Shown in pieces: positions 9,247-18,042 of a DNA stretch of 64,000 bases (position 1 is its first letter; every line of letters begins with the position of its first letter). The notes under the pieces were generated by a model. It was not told the DNA's origin and ran no database searches. It was given only the letters and a program-made list of their open reading frames with translations. The stretch spans positions 597,617 to 661,616 of the forward strand of contig NZ_JAAKXY010000001.1 of NCBI RefSeq assembly GCF_011043775.1, given 5' to 3'. The DNA is from Natronolimnobius sp. AArcel1 (GTDB lineage Archaea > Halobacteriota > Halobacteria > Halobacteriales > Natrialbaceae). The position numbers and the translations under genes are program-made.

Positions 9247-9480
9247 CGGACGGAAAAGTGGTGCCAAACCGACTAGTGATACCACTGCAATACTCACCAA
9301 AATCGTACAGACATGTCAGGATATCATTAGCCATTTAAAGTATACTTTTGTTGCCACCATGAATGTATTCTCCGTCAAAAACCCGTTTACACGTGTCCTC
9401 TGTTGTTCACAATCGATCGATTGGCAGTAGGAAATTAGGAATTATCATACGGCAATAACAATTATCACAGTTCGTACGAG

Positions 9481-11229
9481 ATGAGTCAGTACGATGGGAC
9501 TGAAGGCACCAGTGGCAATTACGGGGGGGAGGCAATGATAGCACGAAACGTCGTGACACGACGGATCCGTCGCCAGTACAGCGCAAAGATTGCAGCGTCG
9601 ATCGGTACGATCATTGCCGTCACACTCGCGTTCGGCGTTGTTTTCGGCTATTACATCGTCTCGAGCCCGCCAGAGGAGGCGACGACACGAGGAGTGGGCG
9701 CGTTGACCGGGCTGTTGGTCATCTTCATCATGAATCTCGGTCTGTTTGGGATTGTTACTGGCGGGAACACCGCACTCTCGTTGCAACAACTCAGTTCGAA
9801 GACGGAACGCATCGGTGACGGCGAGTTCGATGTCGACCTCGAGACGGGCCGAAACGACGAAATCGGTCGACTGTACGCGACGATTGGACGAATGCGCGAC
9901 TCGCTCGAGGAGTCACTGATAGACCTCGAGACTGAACGAGAACGCGCCCAAGAAGCCAGACGCGAGGCTGAGCAGCGGGCCGACGAACTCGAGGCAGAGC
10001 GAGAGCGAGTCGAGGCGACACGCCGGGAGGTTGAACAACAGAACGAGGCGCTGATCGCCGAGGCCGAACGTTTTTCGGCGACGATGGATGCCTGCGCTGA
10101 CGGCGACCTCAACCAGCGTCTCGAGCCAACGGTCGATAACGAGGCGCTCGTGGCAATCGCTGACTCGTTCAACGAGATGGTCGAGACGATGAGCGAGACG
10201 ATCACGGATATCCAGACCTCCGCTGAGACAGTCGAAGACGCCGCAACTGGCCTCCAAGCCTCGAGTGCACAGATTCAAGACGCGAGCGAGGAGGTCGCCG
10301 CGTCGGTCCAGGAGATCGCAGACGGCGCGGCGACACAGACCAACGAACTCGACGCTGCGGCGAGCGAGGTCAGCAACCTCTCGGCCGCGACCGAGGAGGT
10401 CGCCTCGACAACGGCCGCGGTTGCAGAGCAGTCTCGAGAGGTTGCAACGCTCGCTGCGGACGGTCAGTCAGTCGCCTCGACCGCTGTGACGACGACGGAC
10501 TCGCTGGTCGAAAACACCGACGCCGTCGTCGAACAAGTCGACGAACTCGAGACCGAAACCGAACAGATTGGCGAGATTATCGCGCTGATCGATGACATCG
10601 CTGATCAGACGAACCTCCTCGCGCTGAACGCCTCGATTGAGGCGGCAACGGCCGGCGAAGACGGTGACGGCTTCGCGGTCGTTGCAAGCGAGATCAAGTC
10701 GCTCGCCGAGGAGACGATGGCTGCCGTCGACGACATCGAGACGACGCTCGAGTCGATCCGAAATCGGACCGAGGCCACAGCGGCCGATATTACGACCGTC
10801 GACGCCGAACTCGAGGAGACAGCATCGCTCGTGGCCGACCTCGAGTCGCGACAGGAGACGATTACCGAGGAAGTCGAACACGTCGACGAAAGCATTCAGG
10901 AGATTGCCCACACGGCTGACGATCAGGCAGACTCCGCTCAGGAGTTGACGACCATCGTCGACGAGGTGGCAGCCGTCTCGACCGAGACGGCGAGTGCCGC
11001 ACAGCAAGCTGCAGCGGCCGCCGAAGAGACGACAGCAACGATCGAGACCGTCTCTGGAACTGCAACCGGGCTCGAGGACGACGCGACAGACCTCCGTGAG
11101 TTACTCGAAGCCTTTCACATCGATAGTCTCGGTTTGAGTTCATCCAATTCGAGTTCGAACACCCATGGTGGCTCGAGCACGCCGACAGCCAGAACGCCGC
11201 TTGGATCCTCCGGAGGTGAGACGCGATGA
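9481..11229 (+). CDS. Two-helix HAMP/MCP transducer with almost no extracellular domain
   Basis: This is a 582-residue methyl-accepting transducer. TM1 is about residues 37-60 and TM2 about 72-93. They are joined by a loop of only ~11 residues, so there is no extracytoplasmic sensor domain. A HAMP domain (~94-145), coiled coil, and methylation/signalling domain follow. The hairpin tip is canonical ([17 protein letters not shown] near residue 375, then [16 protein letters not shown]) and should bind CheA/CheW. Its TGA overlaps the ATG of the downstream opsin-like gene (ATGA at 11226-11229). This layout and topology match HtrI/HtrII transducers, which receive their signal laterally from a membrane-embedded opsin. 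Confidence 0.92.
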   Translation: MSQYDGTEGTSGNYGGEAMIARNVVTRRIRRQYSAKIAASIGTIIAVTLAFGVVFGYYIVSSPPEEATTRGVGALTGLLVIFIMNLGLFGIVTGGNTALSLQQLSSKTERIGDGEFDVDLETGRNDEIGRLYATIGRMRDSLEESLIDLETERERAQEARREAEQRADELEAERERVEATRREVEQQNEALIAEAERFSATMDACADGDLNQRLEPTVDNEALVAIADSFNEMVETMSETITDIQTSAETVEDAATGLQASSAQIQDASEEVAASVQEIADGAATQTNELDAAASEVSNLSAATEEVASTTAAVAEQSREVATLAADGQSVASTAVTTTDSLVENTDAVVEQVDELETETEQIGEIIALIDDIADQTNLLALNASIEAATAGEDGDGFAVVASEIKSLAEETMAAVDDIETTLESIRNRTEATAADITTVDAELEETASLVADLESRQETITEEVEHVDESIQEIAHTADDQADSAQELTTIVDEVAAVSTETASAAQQAAAAAEETTATIETVSGTATGLEDDATDLRELLEAFHIDSLGLSSSNSSSNTHGGSSTPTARTPLGSSGGETR

Positions 11230-11966
11230 TCGATCCAGTAACACTCAATCTGACTGGGGCCGGACTGCTCGGACTGGCAACGCTGGGATTCCTGTGGTAT
11301 GCCCAAAGGCACTCGCCAACGGGTCGGCGCTACGGATACGCCGCCGTCGTCGCGAGTGGGGCAATGGCACTCTCGTATCTCGGGATGGGCATCGCGCATG
11401 GCGCAGGCTTCGAGACGGATGCGATCCGCTTTGTCGGCTACACGGGGCTCTGGACGGCGATCTGTCTCGTGGTAACCGGTGTTGCCGGTGCTGGAAGATA
11501 CCTGACGAGTGCGTTACTGGCAATTGTGCTTACACGCCTGTGGGTAACCTACGCGAGTTGGCAGCTCGAGGGGACGATTGGGACGGTGTTGACGCTTGTC
11601 CCGTTCGTCTTGCTCGCTGCCGGCATCTACCTGCTGTTCGGCCCGTTCATGCGGGCAGCGTCACGAGTCAGTGGTGAGCGACGCCTCCTCTATACGAAAC
11701 TGCGGAACCTGATCGTCCTCGGCTGGATTGCACTCGTCGTCACCGGTATGCTTGGTGAAGCAGCAGCGCTCACCGATGACTTCATTAGCCAACTGGTTGC
11801 CGCCTACGTCGAAGTGATCATCGTCGTCGGCTTCGGTGGCATTGTCCTCCGGAGTGCAGACGCACTCACAGAGACTGCAGCGAGCCGACCACTCCTTTCG
11901 CTTGGGTCCGGGTCAGATGCGGACACACTCGAGGCAGACACTGAGACACAAGCAGAATCGATCTGA
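11226..11966 (+). CDS. Opsin-like seven-helix protein lacking the retinal-binding lysine
   Basis: The 246-residue protein has seven hydrophobic helices (about 8-28, 36-59, 68-88, 91-112, 117-142, 156-178, 186-209). Resemblance to bacteriorhodopsin is visible in helix A ([14 protein letters not shown]), helix F ([12 protein letters not shown]) and helix G ([15 protein letters not shown], compare KVGFGLILLRSRA). In this alignment the Schiff-base lysine (Lys216) is Val200, Asp212 is Glu196, Asp85 is Gly71, Asp96 is Val82, and the pocket residues Tyr185, Pro186 and Trp189 are Leu, Val and Gly. Arg82 is kept as Arg68. It cannot bind retinal covalently. Its start overlaps the transducer stop, so it is most likely a transducer-coupled, non-photochemical receptor. 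The residue equivalences were aligned by eye. Confidence 0.75.
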   Translation: MIDPVTLNLTGAGLLGLATLGFLWYAQRHSPTGRRYGYAAVVASGAMALSYLGMGIAHGAGFETDAIRFVGYTGLWTAICLVVTGVAGAGRYLTSALLAIVLTRLWVTYASWQLEGTIGTVLTLVPFVLLAAGIYLLFGPFMRAASRVSGERRLLYTKLRNLIVLGWIALVVTGMLGEAAALTDDFISQLVAAYVEVIIVVGFGGIVLRSADALTETAASRPLLSLGSGSDADTLEADTETQAESI

Positions 11967-11970
11967 GCAG

Positions 11971-11982
11971 GCCCGAACGGGC
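11971..11982. terminator. Short GC hairpin between convergent genes
   Basis: GCCCG-AA-CGGGC lies in the 39-base gap between the convergent opsin-like gene and the purine permease. It could serve as a two-way terminator. The stem is only five base pairs and there is no clear T-run, so support is modest. Confidence 0.35.
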
Positions 11983-12005
11983 TACGAAACCGGCGGATAA
12001 ACCAG

Positions 12006-13397
12006 TTAGTCGTCGCTCGAAATGCTCGCGGTTTCGTTTTGTTCGGGTTCAGAGCGATCGAACAGCGGGCTCTGTGGACCGGGGACGAAGGTGTTCAACA
12101 GGAGCGCAGAGAGCGCCGTGACGATAACCGGCTGACCGAAGAACAATTCGGCGTCGCTGGGCAGGCCCGAAAGCGCTTCGGGCGTAGTTGCAATCCCGAG
12201 TCCGAGTCCGAGCGAGACAGCGACGATTACCATGTTTCGGCGGTCAAGGCTCGCGTTCGTGATAATGAGCCGAACGCCACTTGCGGCGACCATGCCGGCC
12301 ATGAGCAAGACGGCACCACCGAAGACCGACGACGGAATCGTTGTGACAGCAGCGCCGATGATTGGACTCAGGCCGAGCAGTGCAAGGATTCCACCGCCGA
12401 TACCCACGACGTGGCGACTCATCACGCCCGTGAAGTTCACGATGCCGACGTTCTGGGAGAACGAGGTAATCGGGAACGCAGCAAAAATCGAGCCAATTGA
12501 ACTCAAGAATCCGTCATTAAACAGGCCCCCGCGGAACTCCTTTGTGGTTGGGTTTCGGCCTTCTGCAGCCGTCACCCCCGACATATCACCGACTGTCTCC
12601 ATCGCCGAGACGAGAAAGAGCACGGCGAACGTCGCAATCGCAATCGGCTCGAACTCGAGGCCAAAACGTGTCGGTTCGGGGAACGCGATCAGTGCAGCAT
12701 CCCCAACCGGCGAGAAGTCAACGATCTCGAGGCCGGTGCCGAACGTGAGTGCAATGGCTGCGACGTAGCCGACGACGATGCTGATGAGTACGCTCAGCAA
12801 GCGTGTCACACCGCGTGTGAGCATGTTGAGAACGACTGCGACGCCAAGCACGAGACCAGCCAGACCGAGGTGATACAGTGCACCGAAGTCAGCGGCATCA
12901 CTCCCACCCGCTGCGTATTCCATTGCGACGGGGATCAAATAGAGTCCGATGATCACGACGACGAGTCCCGTGACAAGCGGCGGGAAGAAAGGTTTGATGC
13001 GCTTGAACTGCCAGCCAATGAGTCCTTCCACAACGAAACCAGTAACCAAAATCGCACCGAACACGGCCGCTAAGCCGTAGTCAAGCCCAATCGAGATCGA
13101 CGCTCCGACAAACGTGAAACTCGAGCCCATGACAATCGGCAGTCGAGCCCCAACCGGGCCGATAGTATAGGCCTGAATCATCGTTGCAATCCCCGAGAAC
13201 AGCATCACCATCTGGACGATGTAGGCAGTATCCGCGGGGTTGAGGCCGACATCACCCGCGACGATGTATGCAACCGCCGTCGCTGGCACGATCATCACGG
13301 CAATATGCTGTAACCCAAGCAAGAGTGATTTTGGTAACGGCGGTTTCTCGTCAACGCCGTATTCGATCTGAACGCCCCTATCCGTTTCAGACGACAT
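12006..13397 (-). CDS. Uracil/xanthine permease (NCS2 family)
   Basis: The 463-residue polytopic protein has about 14 membrane segments and the NCS2 signature SFSQNVGIVNFTGVMSRHVVGI (residues ~310-331), with the QNxG motif that lines the substrate site in xanthine and uric acid carriers. An N-terminal LGLQHIAVMIVPATAVAYIV segment is also typical. It should import a nucleobase with a cation. The ATG at 13397 was chosen; an upstream in-frame start adds 11 unlikely residues. It lies 118 bases downstream of the phosphoribosyltransferase gene on the same strand, forming a purine uptake and salvage unit. Confidence 0.88.
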   Translation of the reverse strand: MSSETDRGVQIEYGVDEKPPLPKSLLLGLQHIAVMIVPATAVAYIVAGDVGLNPADTAYIVQMVMLFSGIATMIQAYTIGPVGARLPIVMGSSFTFVGASISIGLDYGLAAVFGAILVTGFVVEGLIGWQFKRIKPFFPPLVTGLVVVIIGLYLIPVAMEYAAGGSDAADFGALYHLGLAGLVLGVAVVLNMLTRGVTRLLSVLISIVVGYVAAIALTFGTGLEIVDFSPVGDAALIAFPEPTRFGLEFEPIAIATFAVLFLVSAMETVGDMSGVTAAEGRNPTTKEFRGGLFNDGFLSSIGSIFAAFPITSFSQNVGIVNFTGVMSRHVVGIGGGILALLGLSPIIGAAVTTIPSSVFGGAVLLMAGMVAASGVRLIITNASLDRRNMVIVAVSLGLGLGIATTPEALSGLPSDAELFFGQPVIVTALSALLLNTFVPGPQSPLFDRSEPEQNETASISSDD

Positions 13398-13515
13398 TGT
13401 GTGACCGCCACGTTGCAGATAGGTGTACAAAAAGGTTCGTAAAGACGGCTAGTACGCCCCAAACGATACACAAGTATGCATGAATAAAGATGTCTTAGAA
13501 ATGAAAGTTGAGCGG

Positions 13516-14070
13516 CTACTGCTCGTCGTGTACCGTCACGTCACCATCCTCGACTGTGATGTCGATCAGACTCGTCGCGTCGTATTCGGTGTTGTCGAGT
13601 GCGGAGTCGCCGACTTTTCGCATTACGACAACGATATCGGCGATGTCGGCACCGATGTCATCGAGCGCCTCACAGATCGCTGCGAGTGTGCCACCCGTCG
13701 AGAGCATGTCGTCAACGATCACGACGCGGTCGCCCGCCTCGATGTCGTTGATGTACATTTCCGACTCCGAGTAGCCCGTCTCCTGGTGCAGCGAGACCTC
13801 ACCCTCGAGACCGTACGGACGCTTACGGATCACGACGAGTGGGATGTCGGTCTGCAGGGAGAGCGCCGTTGCGAGGTGAATGCCCATCGCTTCGGGGGCG
13901 ACGATTTTGTCGACATCCAGGTCAGCCGTCTGCATGACCTCGACGACAACTTCCCGCAACAGGTCGGGCTCGAGGCGGGGAACGCCGTTGCTGATCGGGT
14001 GAACGAGGTATTCGTAGCCGTCTTTGTCGATAATCGGTGCATCGTCCAGCGACGCGAGGAGTCGGTCCAT
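13516..14070 (-). CDS. hpt: Hypoxanthine/guanine phosphoribosyltransferase family protein
   Basis: The 184-residue type I phosphoribosyltransferase has the PRPP loop [17 protein letters not shown] (residues ~117-133) and an upstream [19 protein letters not shown] substrate-side segment, as in the haloarchaeal HGPRTase-like proteins. It would convert hypoxanthine, guanine or adenine with PRPP to the nucleotide. I chose the ATG at 14070 ([19 protein letters not shown]). The long upstream open frame to 14283 overlaps the divergent Lrp promoter and reads as non-coding. It precedes a purine permease, which supports a salvage role; base preference cannot be told. Confidence 0.85.
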   Translation of the reverse strand: MDRLLASLDDAPIIDKDGYEYLVHPISNGVPRLEPDLLREVVVEVMQTADLDVDKIVAPEAMGIHLATALSLQTDIPLVVIRKRPYGLEGEVSLHQETGYSESEMYINDIEAGDRVVIVDDMLSTGGTLAAICEALDDIGADIADIVVVMRKVGDSALDNTEYDATSLIDITVEDGDVTVHDEQ

Positions 14071-14248
14071 ACTGCTGGTTCGGAAAATCCATCCAAAAGT
14101 CGTTCGCTCTCGACTCTCTGTTGATTCACTCGGTTCCGAATACCTATGGCGGAACAATGTATGCTCAGTCCCTTTACAGACGTATCGTTTCATGCAATTA
14201 ATCGAATTTTCGTAAACATCTAGTAGTGGAAGCGAGTCATCCTTCAGT

Positions 14249-14707
14249 ATGACGTACGAGCATCTCGACTCGGACCTCGTCAACGAACTGCTTGGGAACG
14301 GCCGCGCGAGTCTGCGAAGTCTCGCCGAAGAACTGGACGTTTCCGTGACAACCGTCTCGAATCACCTCTCTGACCTCGAGGACGAAGGCGTTATCGAGGG
14401 CTACACGCCGATTGTCAACTATGACGAAGTCGGCTACGACGTGACTGCAATTATGCAACTCAAAGCCGAGGGGAACGCTCTCCCCGAAATCACGGAGACC
14501 CTACAAGATCACGAACAGATGATCTCCGTCTACGAAGTCACTGGCAACTACGACGTCATCGCCATCGGCAAGTTCACCGACACCGATGATATGAACGATC
14601 AGATCAAGACGCTGTTGACCGATCCAGACATCAACCAGTCGAACACCAGTGTCGTTCTCAATAGCGTCAGCGAGAACGAGCAGTTCGAACTGGACACCGA
14701 CGCGTAA
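14249..14707 (+). CDS. Lrp/AsnC family transcriptional regulator
   Basis: The 152-residue protein has an N-terminal helix-turn-helix ([20 protein letters not shown], residues ~21-40) and a C-terminal RAM/AsnC effector domain ([18 protein letters not shown], then [15 protein letters not shown]). Members are octameric feast/famine regulators that bind amino acids or related metabolites. It is divergent from hpt with a 178-base spacer. In many haloarchaea a similar Lrp sits by glnA, but no glutamine synthetase is present here. Target genes are unknown. Confidence 0.88.
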   Translation: MTYEHLDSDLVNELLGNGRASLRSLAEELDVSVTTVSNHLSDLEDEGVIEGYTPIVNYDEVGYDVTAIMQLKAEGNALPEITETLQDHEQMISVYEVTGNYDVIAIGKFTDTDDMNDQIKTLLTDPDINQSNTSVVLNSVSENEQFELDTDA

Positions 14708-15497
14708 CAACCAGGACAACACCATCCGACTGCGACTGGCATTCGCCAGTCTGGGGCAATCGATACAGTCGGCTGTCACACTCCAGTTGCGTTCTGTCTC
14801 TCCTCGAGTGTCTACTGCCCGACTTGACAATACCGGAACGGTCTGTTCCAGTGGTGCCAACATTCGAAATAGACAGTTTCGGCAGTAGTATTCTAGACCG
14901 ATATATTGTGGATAAAGCGTAGACAGTTCTCGAGGATGACAACAGATCAGTATTAGAGTCACGAGATACAACAGTGCCAACCATATTCGTCAAGTTTTCA
15001 GATTACCGGTCAAATTCGACAGACTGTGGTTAGATTTCGGCACAGTGTTTCTTGTACGGACTCAGCTGGAGTGTCAGTCTGGGAGCGCACAAAAGTACAG
15101 GTTGATAAATATACTAGATAGTGGTAAGTCTGCATAATAAACAATACATAAACATGATTATCGCAACAAGAGCAGGGCCATTCCAAGAGCGGTGACTCGA
15201 GACATACAGAGGATAACTGAACAGTTGTTTTGTTTATAAGAACGACGTGAAACGTCAAAGACGCCAAAGACAGAGAGAGAAAGAAGGATCAAAACGCTTG
15301 AGACTGGTGAAATCTCGGGTAGCGTTCGATCCACTCCCTTCACACCGACGCTGATGGGGCAATCAGCTTCGTAGCGAAGCGAGCTGGTGGAACCCAGCAC
15401 ATATGACTAACCGTTCGTTCAATATAGGTCTGTTGCCTCGTTTCTCAGTCTGGAACCGCGCAACTGAGAAATATCTGCGCCGCTGGAGGCTGAACAG

Positions 15498-15515
15498 AGA
15501 CTGAATGAATAGTCA
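15498..15515 (-). promoter_or_regulatory. Orphan copy of the TetR-type operator
   Basis: AGACTGAATGAATAGTCA matches 16 of 18 bases of the site at 16054-16071, with the same GACT-N8-AGTC symmetry. An AT-rich CTTAA element lies on the same side as the TATA box of the other site. No intact gene is found where the promoter would point, towards lower coordinates. Confidence 0.5.
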
Positions 15516-15568
15516 GTAACAGTTAAGACGCTTGCTGACTAACCAGTCAGCCAGATAGGGATGTTACT

Positions 15569-15592
15569 ACTTACATTCGTATGAATGTAAGT
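15569..15592. terminator. Perfect 10-bp stem, 4-base loop hairpin
   Basis: ACTTACATTC and GAATGTAAGT are exact reverse complements separated by GTAT. The hairpin lies about 92 bases beyond the stop of the zinc-ribbon gene (- strand), so it may be its terminator. The low GC content also allows an operator role. Confidence 0.4.
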
Positions 15593-15683
15593 TTCCTCGA
15601 GATCTACGGATACAGGCTGTAACACACGGATTAAGAGATGATGGAAAATCCACGCACTACACTGGTCGCGACAAGTATACGTC

Positions 15684-16049
15684 TTACCTGTCGGGGTCCG
15701 CTGTGGCACACCACGGACAGAACGACAGTTCTGTGTCGAGTTCCCGGTAACACGACGAACAACGGGCCGTTCCCTGGGCCTCGAGTTGGAGGTTGTGATG
15801 CTGTGCAAGGAGGTACGCATCAAGTACGCAAAGAGTACCGACAATCACGAGCGGGAGACCATCCCAGAGGGTTGCCGATCCGACGTCAGTGAACACCGAT
15901 TCGGGGACAAAAACGAACGAGACGGTGACCAAGAGGGTAATCCAGCCCAACGCACGGAGCCACCGTCGGAGATAGAGCTGTCCAAGTCCGGGAACAAACA
16001 GCGTCAATCCGGCTGCGAGCCACGGCCGCTTGGATGATTGGTCGCCCAT
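15684..16049 (-). CDS. Small membrane protein with C-terminal zinc ribbon
   Basis: The 121-residue protein has two or three hydrophobic segments (WLAAGLTLFVPGLGQLYL, ALGWITLLVTVSFVFV, then GLPLVIVGTLCVLDAYLLA). It ends in a zinc ribbon with two CxxC knuckles (CSSCYREL and FCPWC). Such proteins are widespread in haloarchaea and have no assigned function. The gene lies just downstream of the TetR regulator on the same strand. Between its TATA box and its start codon is an 18-base palindrome of the type repeated nearby, so it is probably TetR-repressed. Confidence 0.7.
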   Translation of the reverse strand: MGDQSSKRPWLAAGLTLFVPGLGQLYLRRWLRALGWITLLVTVSFVFVPESVFTDVGSATLWDGLPLVIVGTLCVLDAYLLAQHHNLQLEAQGTARCSSCYRELDTELSFCPWCATADPDR

Positions 16050-16053
16050 ACAC

Positions 16054-16071
16054 TGACTGAATGATTAGTCA
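16054..16071 (-). promoter_or_regulatory. TetR-type operator in the zinc-ribbon gene promoter
   Basis: TGACTGAATGATTAGTCA is an inverted repeat (TGACT-N8-AGTCA) lying 5-22 bases upstream of the start codon and directly downstream of the TATA element. A repressor bound here would block transcription start. The neighbouring TetR protein is the natural candidate. Confidence 0.55.
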
Positions 16072-16072
16072 A

Positions 16073-16079
16073 CTATAAG
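16073..16079 (-). promoter_or_regulatory. TATA box of the zinc-ribbon gene
   Basis: CTTATAG on the - strand is centred about 27 bases before the ATG at 16049. This is the spacing of a leaderless haloarchaeal transcript. Confidence 0.5.
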
Positions 16080-16130
16080 CGTTCCGTCGACAAACTACTA
16101 TCAGAACGTGAACCACACTCACCACCTCAA

Positions 16131-16754
16131 TTACGTATGCAATGTGCGTTCGATATGAGTCTCAATTAGCGCTCGATTCCGATCGAGAAGATCGCGATCG
16201 TCAAGCGCCGTTCCTCGCTCCATGGCCCCATACAGCATCGAAAACAGTAACTCAGCCTGGCTCTCAGGGTCCACAGCGACGAATTGTCCGGTTTCGACTC
16301 CCCATTCAATCGTCTCCTGCAGTGTTTCGATGATGATTTGATCAGATCGCTGTATCTGCTCGTGATACGTACGGTTATGCGGTGCTTGTGACCGAGCCTC
16401 AAAAAACGCTTGTCGGAACTGGAGTTGCTCGTCATCCATCTCCGTCGGCAAGACGCGGTCGATAACTGCCTGCAGTTGGGCGGCCGGCTCATCGTAGTCC
16501 GCATCGATAAGTGAGGCCTCGAGACGTTCACATAACTGGGTGAAAAAGTCGTTGAGAATGGCTTCCTTACTGTCGTAGTGGTAATACAGCAGTCCTTTGC
16601 TCTTTTCGAACTCGGCTGCAATCTGAGACATCGTCAACTCCGGATAGCCGTTTTTCGAGAGTGCACGATACACTGCCCACATGATTTCCGTGCTCGTATC
16701 AGCAGGTTCCTCCCCTTCGGACCCCGACCAGTTCGTGCCCGACGTGTCTGCCAT
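16131..16754 (-). CDS. TetR/AcrR family transcriptional regulator
   Basis: The 207-residue protein has a TetR DNA-binding domain at residues ~22-70 (NGYPELTMSQIAAEFEKSKG, then LLYYHYDSKEAILNDFF) and an all-helical ligand-binding domain after it. The start at 16754 is preferred; the 37 codons upstream overlap an operator-like promoter region. It is followed at 81 bases by the zinc-ribbon membrane protein, which has a palindrome in its promoter. A weaker related site (11 of 16 matches on the - strand) lies at 16831-16850, ahead of the regulator itself. TetR members of this kind usually repress efflux systems, but no pump is adjacent. Confidence 0.85.
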   Translation of the reverse strand: MADTSGTNWSGSEGEEPADTSTEIMWAVYRALSKNGYPELTMSQIAAEFEKSKGLLYYHYDSKEAILNDFFTQLCERLEASLIDADYDEPAAQLQAVIDRVLPTEMDDEQLQFRQAFFEARSQAPHNRTYHEQIQRSDQIIIETLQETIEWGVETGQFVAVDPESQAELLFSMLYGAMERGTALDDRDLLDRNRALIETHIERTLHT

Positions 16755-16929
16755 ACGCCCTCGAACGATTGTCGAGCATAAATAGTTCAGGATCGATCCA
16801 CTTGCTGAGTGTCGGTGCCGTACTCCGAGTGTAGAATAACTATTCACTGACCGCACATGAAACATAATGTGAGTTGGATCGCTCGTCTCGTCGTGACGTC
16901 GATACTATTGAAACAGAAATAACAGGTAG

Positions 16930-17601
16930 TTAGGTGTCGTCGGACCGCGACGAGGATGCGGAAACGACATCGATTGGCACGCCACTCATTCCTCGATCAG
17001 TATCCGCATCGCCGAATCCGGCGCTCAAGACACGCGTCAATGCCTCTTCGGAAGTTTCATCTAGTGAAGTCACCTCGTCGGGATCAACTTCGACAAGAAA
17101 ACCGGTTGTGATATTCGGCGAGGTCGGGATGAAGTACAGTTCTCGATCGTCAGGGGCCGGTTGGCCGGTTTTGAACGCGGTCATTCGTATCTCATCCCAG
17201 ACCTCGAGTTTGACGGGCTCTTGGAGTTGGTCCTGATCACCAACTGCTGTTTCAGCAGCGGTCTTCGAGGCATTGTAGACGACCCGAACGCCGGGTATAG
17301 AGTTCGCACCAGAATCAAACATCCGCTCAGCAACGGGGCCAACGGTAGTTCGCATCATCGATCCACAGCCATACAGGATAACCGCAAGAATACCCATAGA
17401 CACCACAACTCGGAGGAATGCCGTTGCCTGTTCGCGGGCCATCTCGTCGGCGATGACCCCCTCGAGAAGCCAGTCTGGAACGAGGAACCCAGGGGTCAGA
17501 CTTTCGATGAAGCCATAGAGCAAGTAGAGCACGAACCCAGTGACGAGCACCGGTGCGAGAACGATCAAACCGCGTGCGAAATCTCGTTTCCAGGTAGCCA
17601 T
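16930..17601 (-). CDS. DUF502 family membrane protein
   Basis: The 223-residue protein has two membrane helices near the N-terminus (GLIVLAPVLVTGFVLYLLYG and VVVSMGILAVILYGCGSM). A conserved soluble part follows, with IPGVRVVYNASKTAAE, a variable middle, and FIPTSPNITTGFLVEV, which matches the DUF502 pattern (IPlv..vY...kq and PTtPnPtsG). The function of DUF502 is not established; plant members affect membrane trafficking. It stands alone, with 441 bases upstream before the divergent metallophosphoesterase. Confidence 0.8.
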   Translation of the reverse strand: MATWKRDFARGLIVLAPVLVTGFVLYLLYGFIESLTPGFLVPDWLLEGVIADEMAREQATAFLRVVVSMGILAVILYGCGSMMRTTVGPVAERMFDSGANSIPGVRVVYNASKTAAETAVGDQDQLQEPVKLEVWDEIRMTAFKTGQPAPDDRELYFIPTSPNITTGFLVEVDPDEVTSLDETSEEALTRVLSAGFGDADTDRGMSGVPIDVVSASSSRSDDT

Positions 17602-18042
17602 CTGTACGAAGCCTGTCGTTCATATATATGATCTGCTGGGACACTAATCAATCTATCGTCATCCTGAAACCGATGGGCAACAACGGGCTGAGCACTACTG
17701 GCCGACATACTCACCATCATCGTAACAGCAACGCTATGATTCGAGTGTAACGTACTCGAGAAGTCGTTCCCGGAGGCCATCACAGAGCAGATAGTTGGTT
17801 GATAGTGAATCGAGTTTGGTCAGAGAGTGGATGAAGATCTATAACACAGTTTCTCTACACACAGATTCAGTGGCGCATGTCAACGACAGTGATTCAAAGA
17901 CAAATAACGACTCGAGACAAACTTGCTCAAGTGGTATATATGAAGGTCGGAATAAGTGGTGTCAAGGTATCTAGAGGCGGCAATACATCGGTCCTCACAC
18001 GAAAACTCAAACTTTTTCACCGAACGGGTCAACGCGTGGCTA
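17602..18042. other. Divergent intergenic region
   Basis: These 441 bases lie between DUF502 (- strand) and the metallophosphoesterase (+ strand). The + strand frame of the latter stays open back to a GTG at 17956, but those 29 codons are Ser/Arg/His-rich and unlike the family, so I treat them as leader. An AT-rich GGTATATATGAAG at ~17933-17945 could be a promoter. No RNA gene was seen. Confidence 0.4.

Larger units (their letters stand above)
14708..15683. other. Gene-poor, AT-rich, palindrome-rich stretch
   Basis: This 976-base stretch lies between the convergent Lrp and zinc-ribbon genes. The only sizeable open frame (15158-15400, - strand) has no recognisable domain and may be decayed. 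From 15441 to 15592 there are four inverted repeats: a 9-bp stem at 15441-15471, a TetR-type operator copy at 15498-15515, GCTGACT-N4-AGTCAGC at 15534-15551, and a perfect 10-bp stem with a 4-base loop at 15569-15592. The look is of a region where genes have been lost. No tRNA or IS terminal repeat was recognised. Confidence 0.5.

Noticed and set aside
11226-11966. Functional sensory rhodopsin
   Set aside because: The Schiff-base lysine position in helix G is valine, and most retinal-pocket and proton-path residues are lost, so a photoactive protein is not supported.
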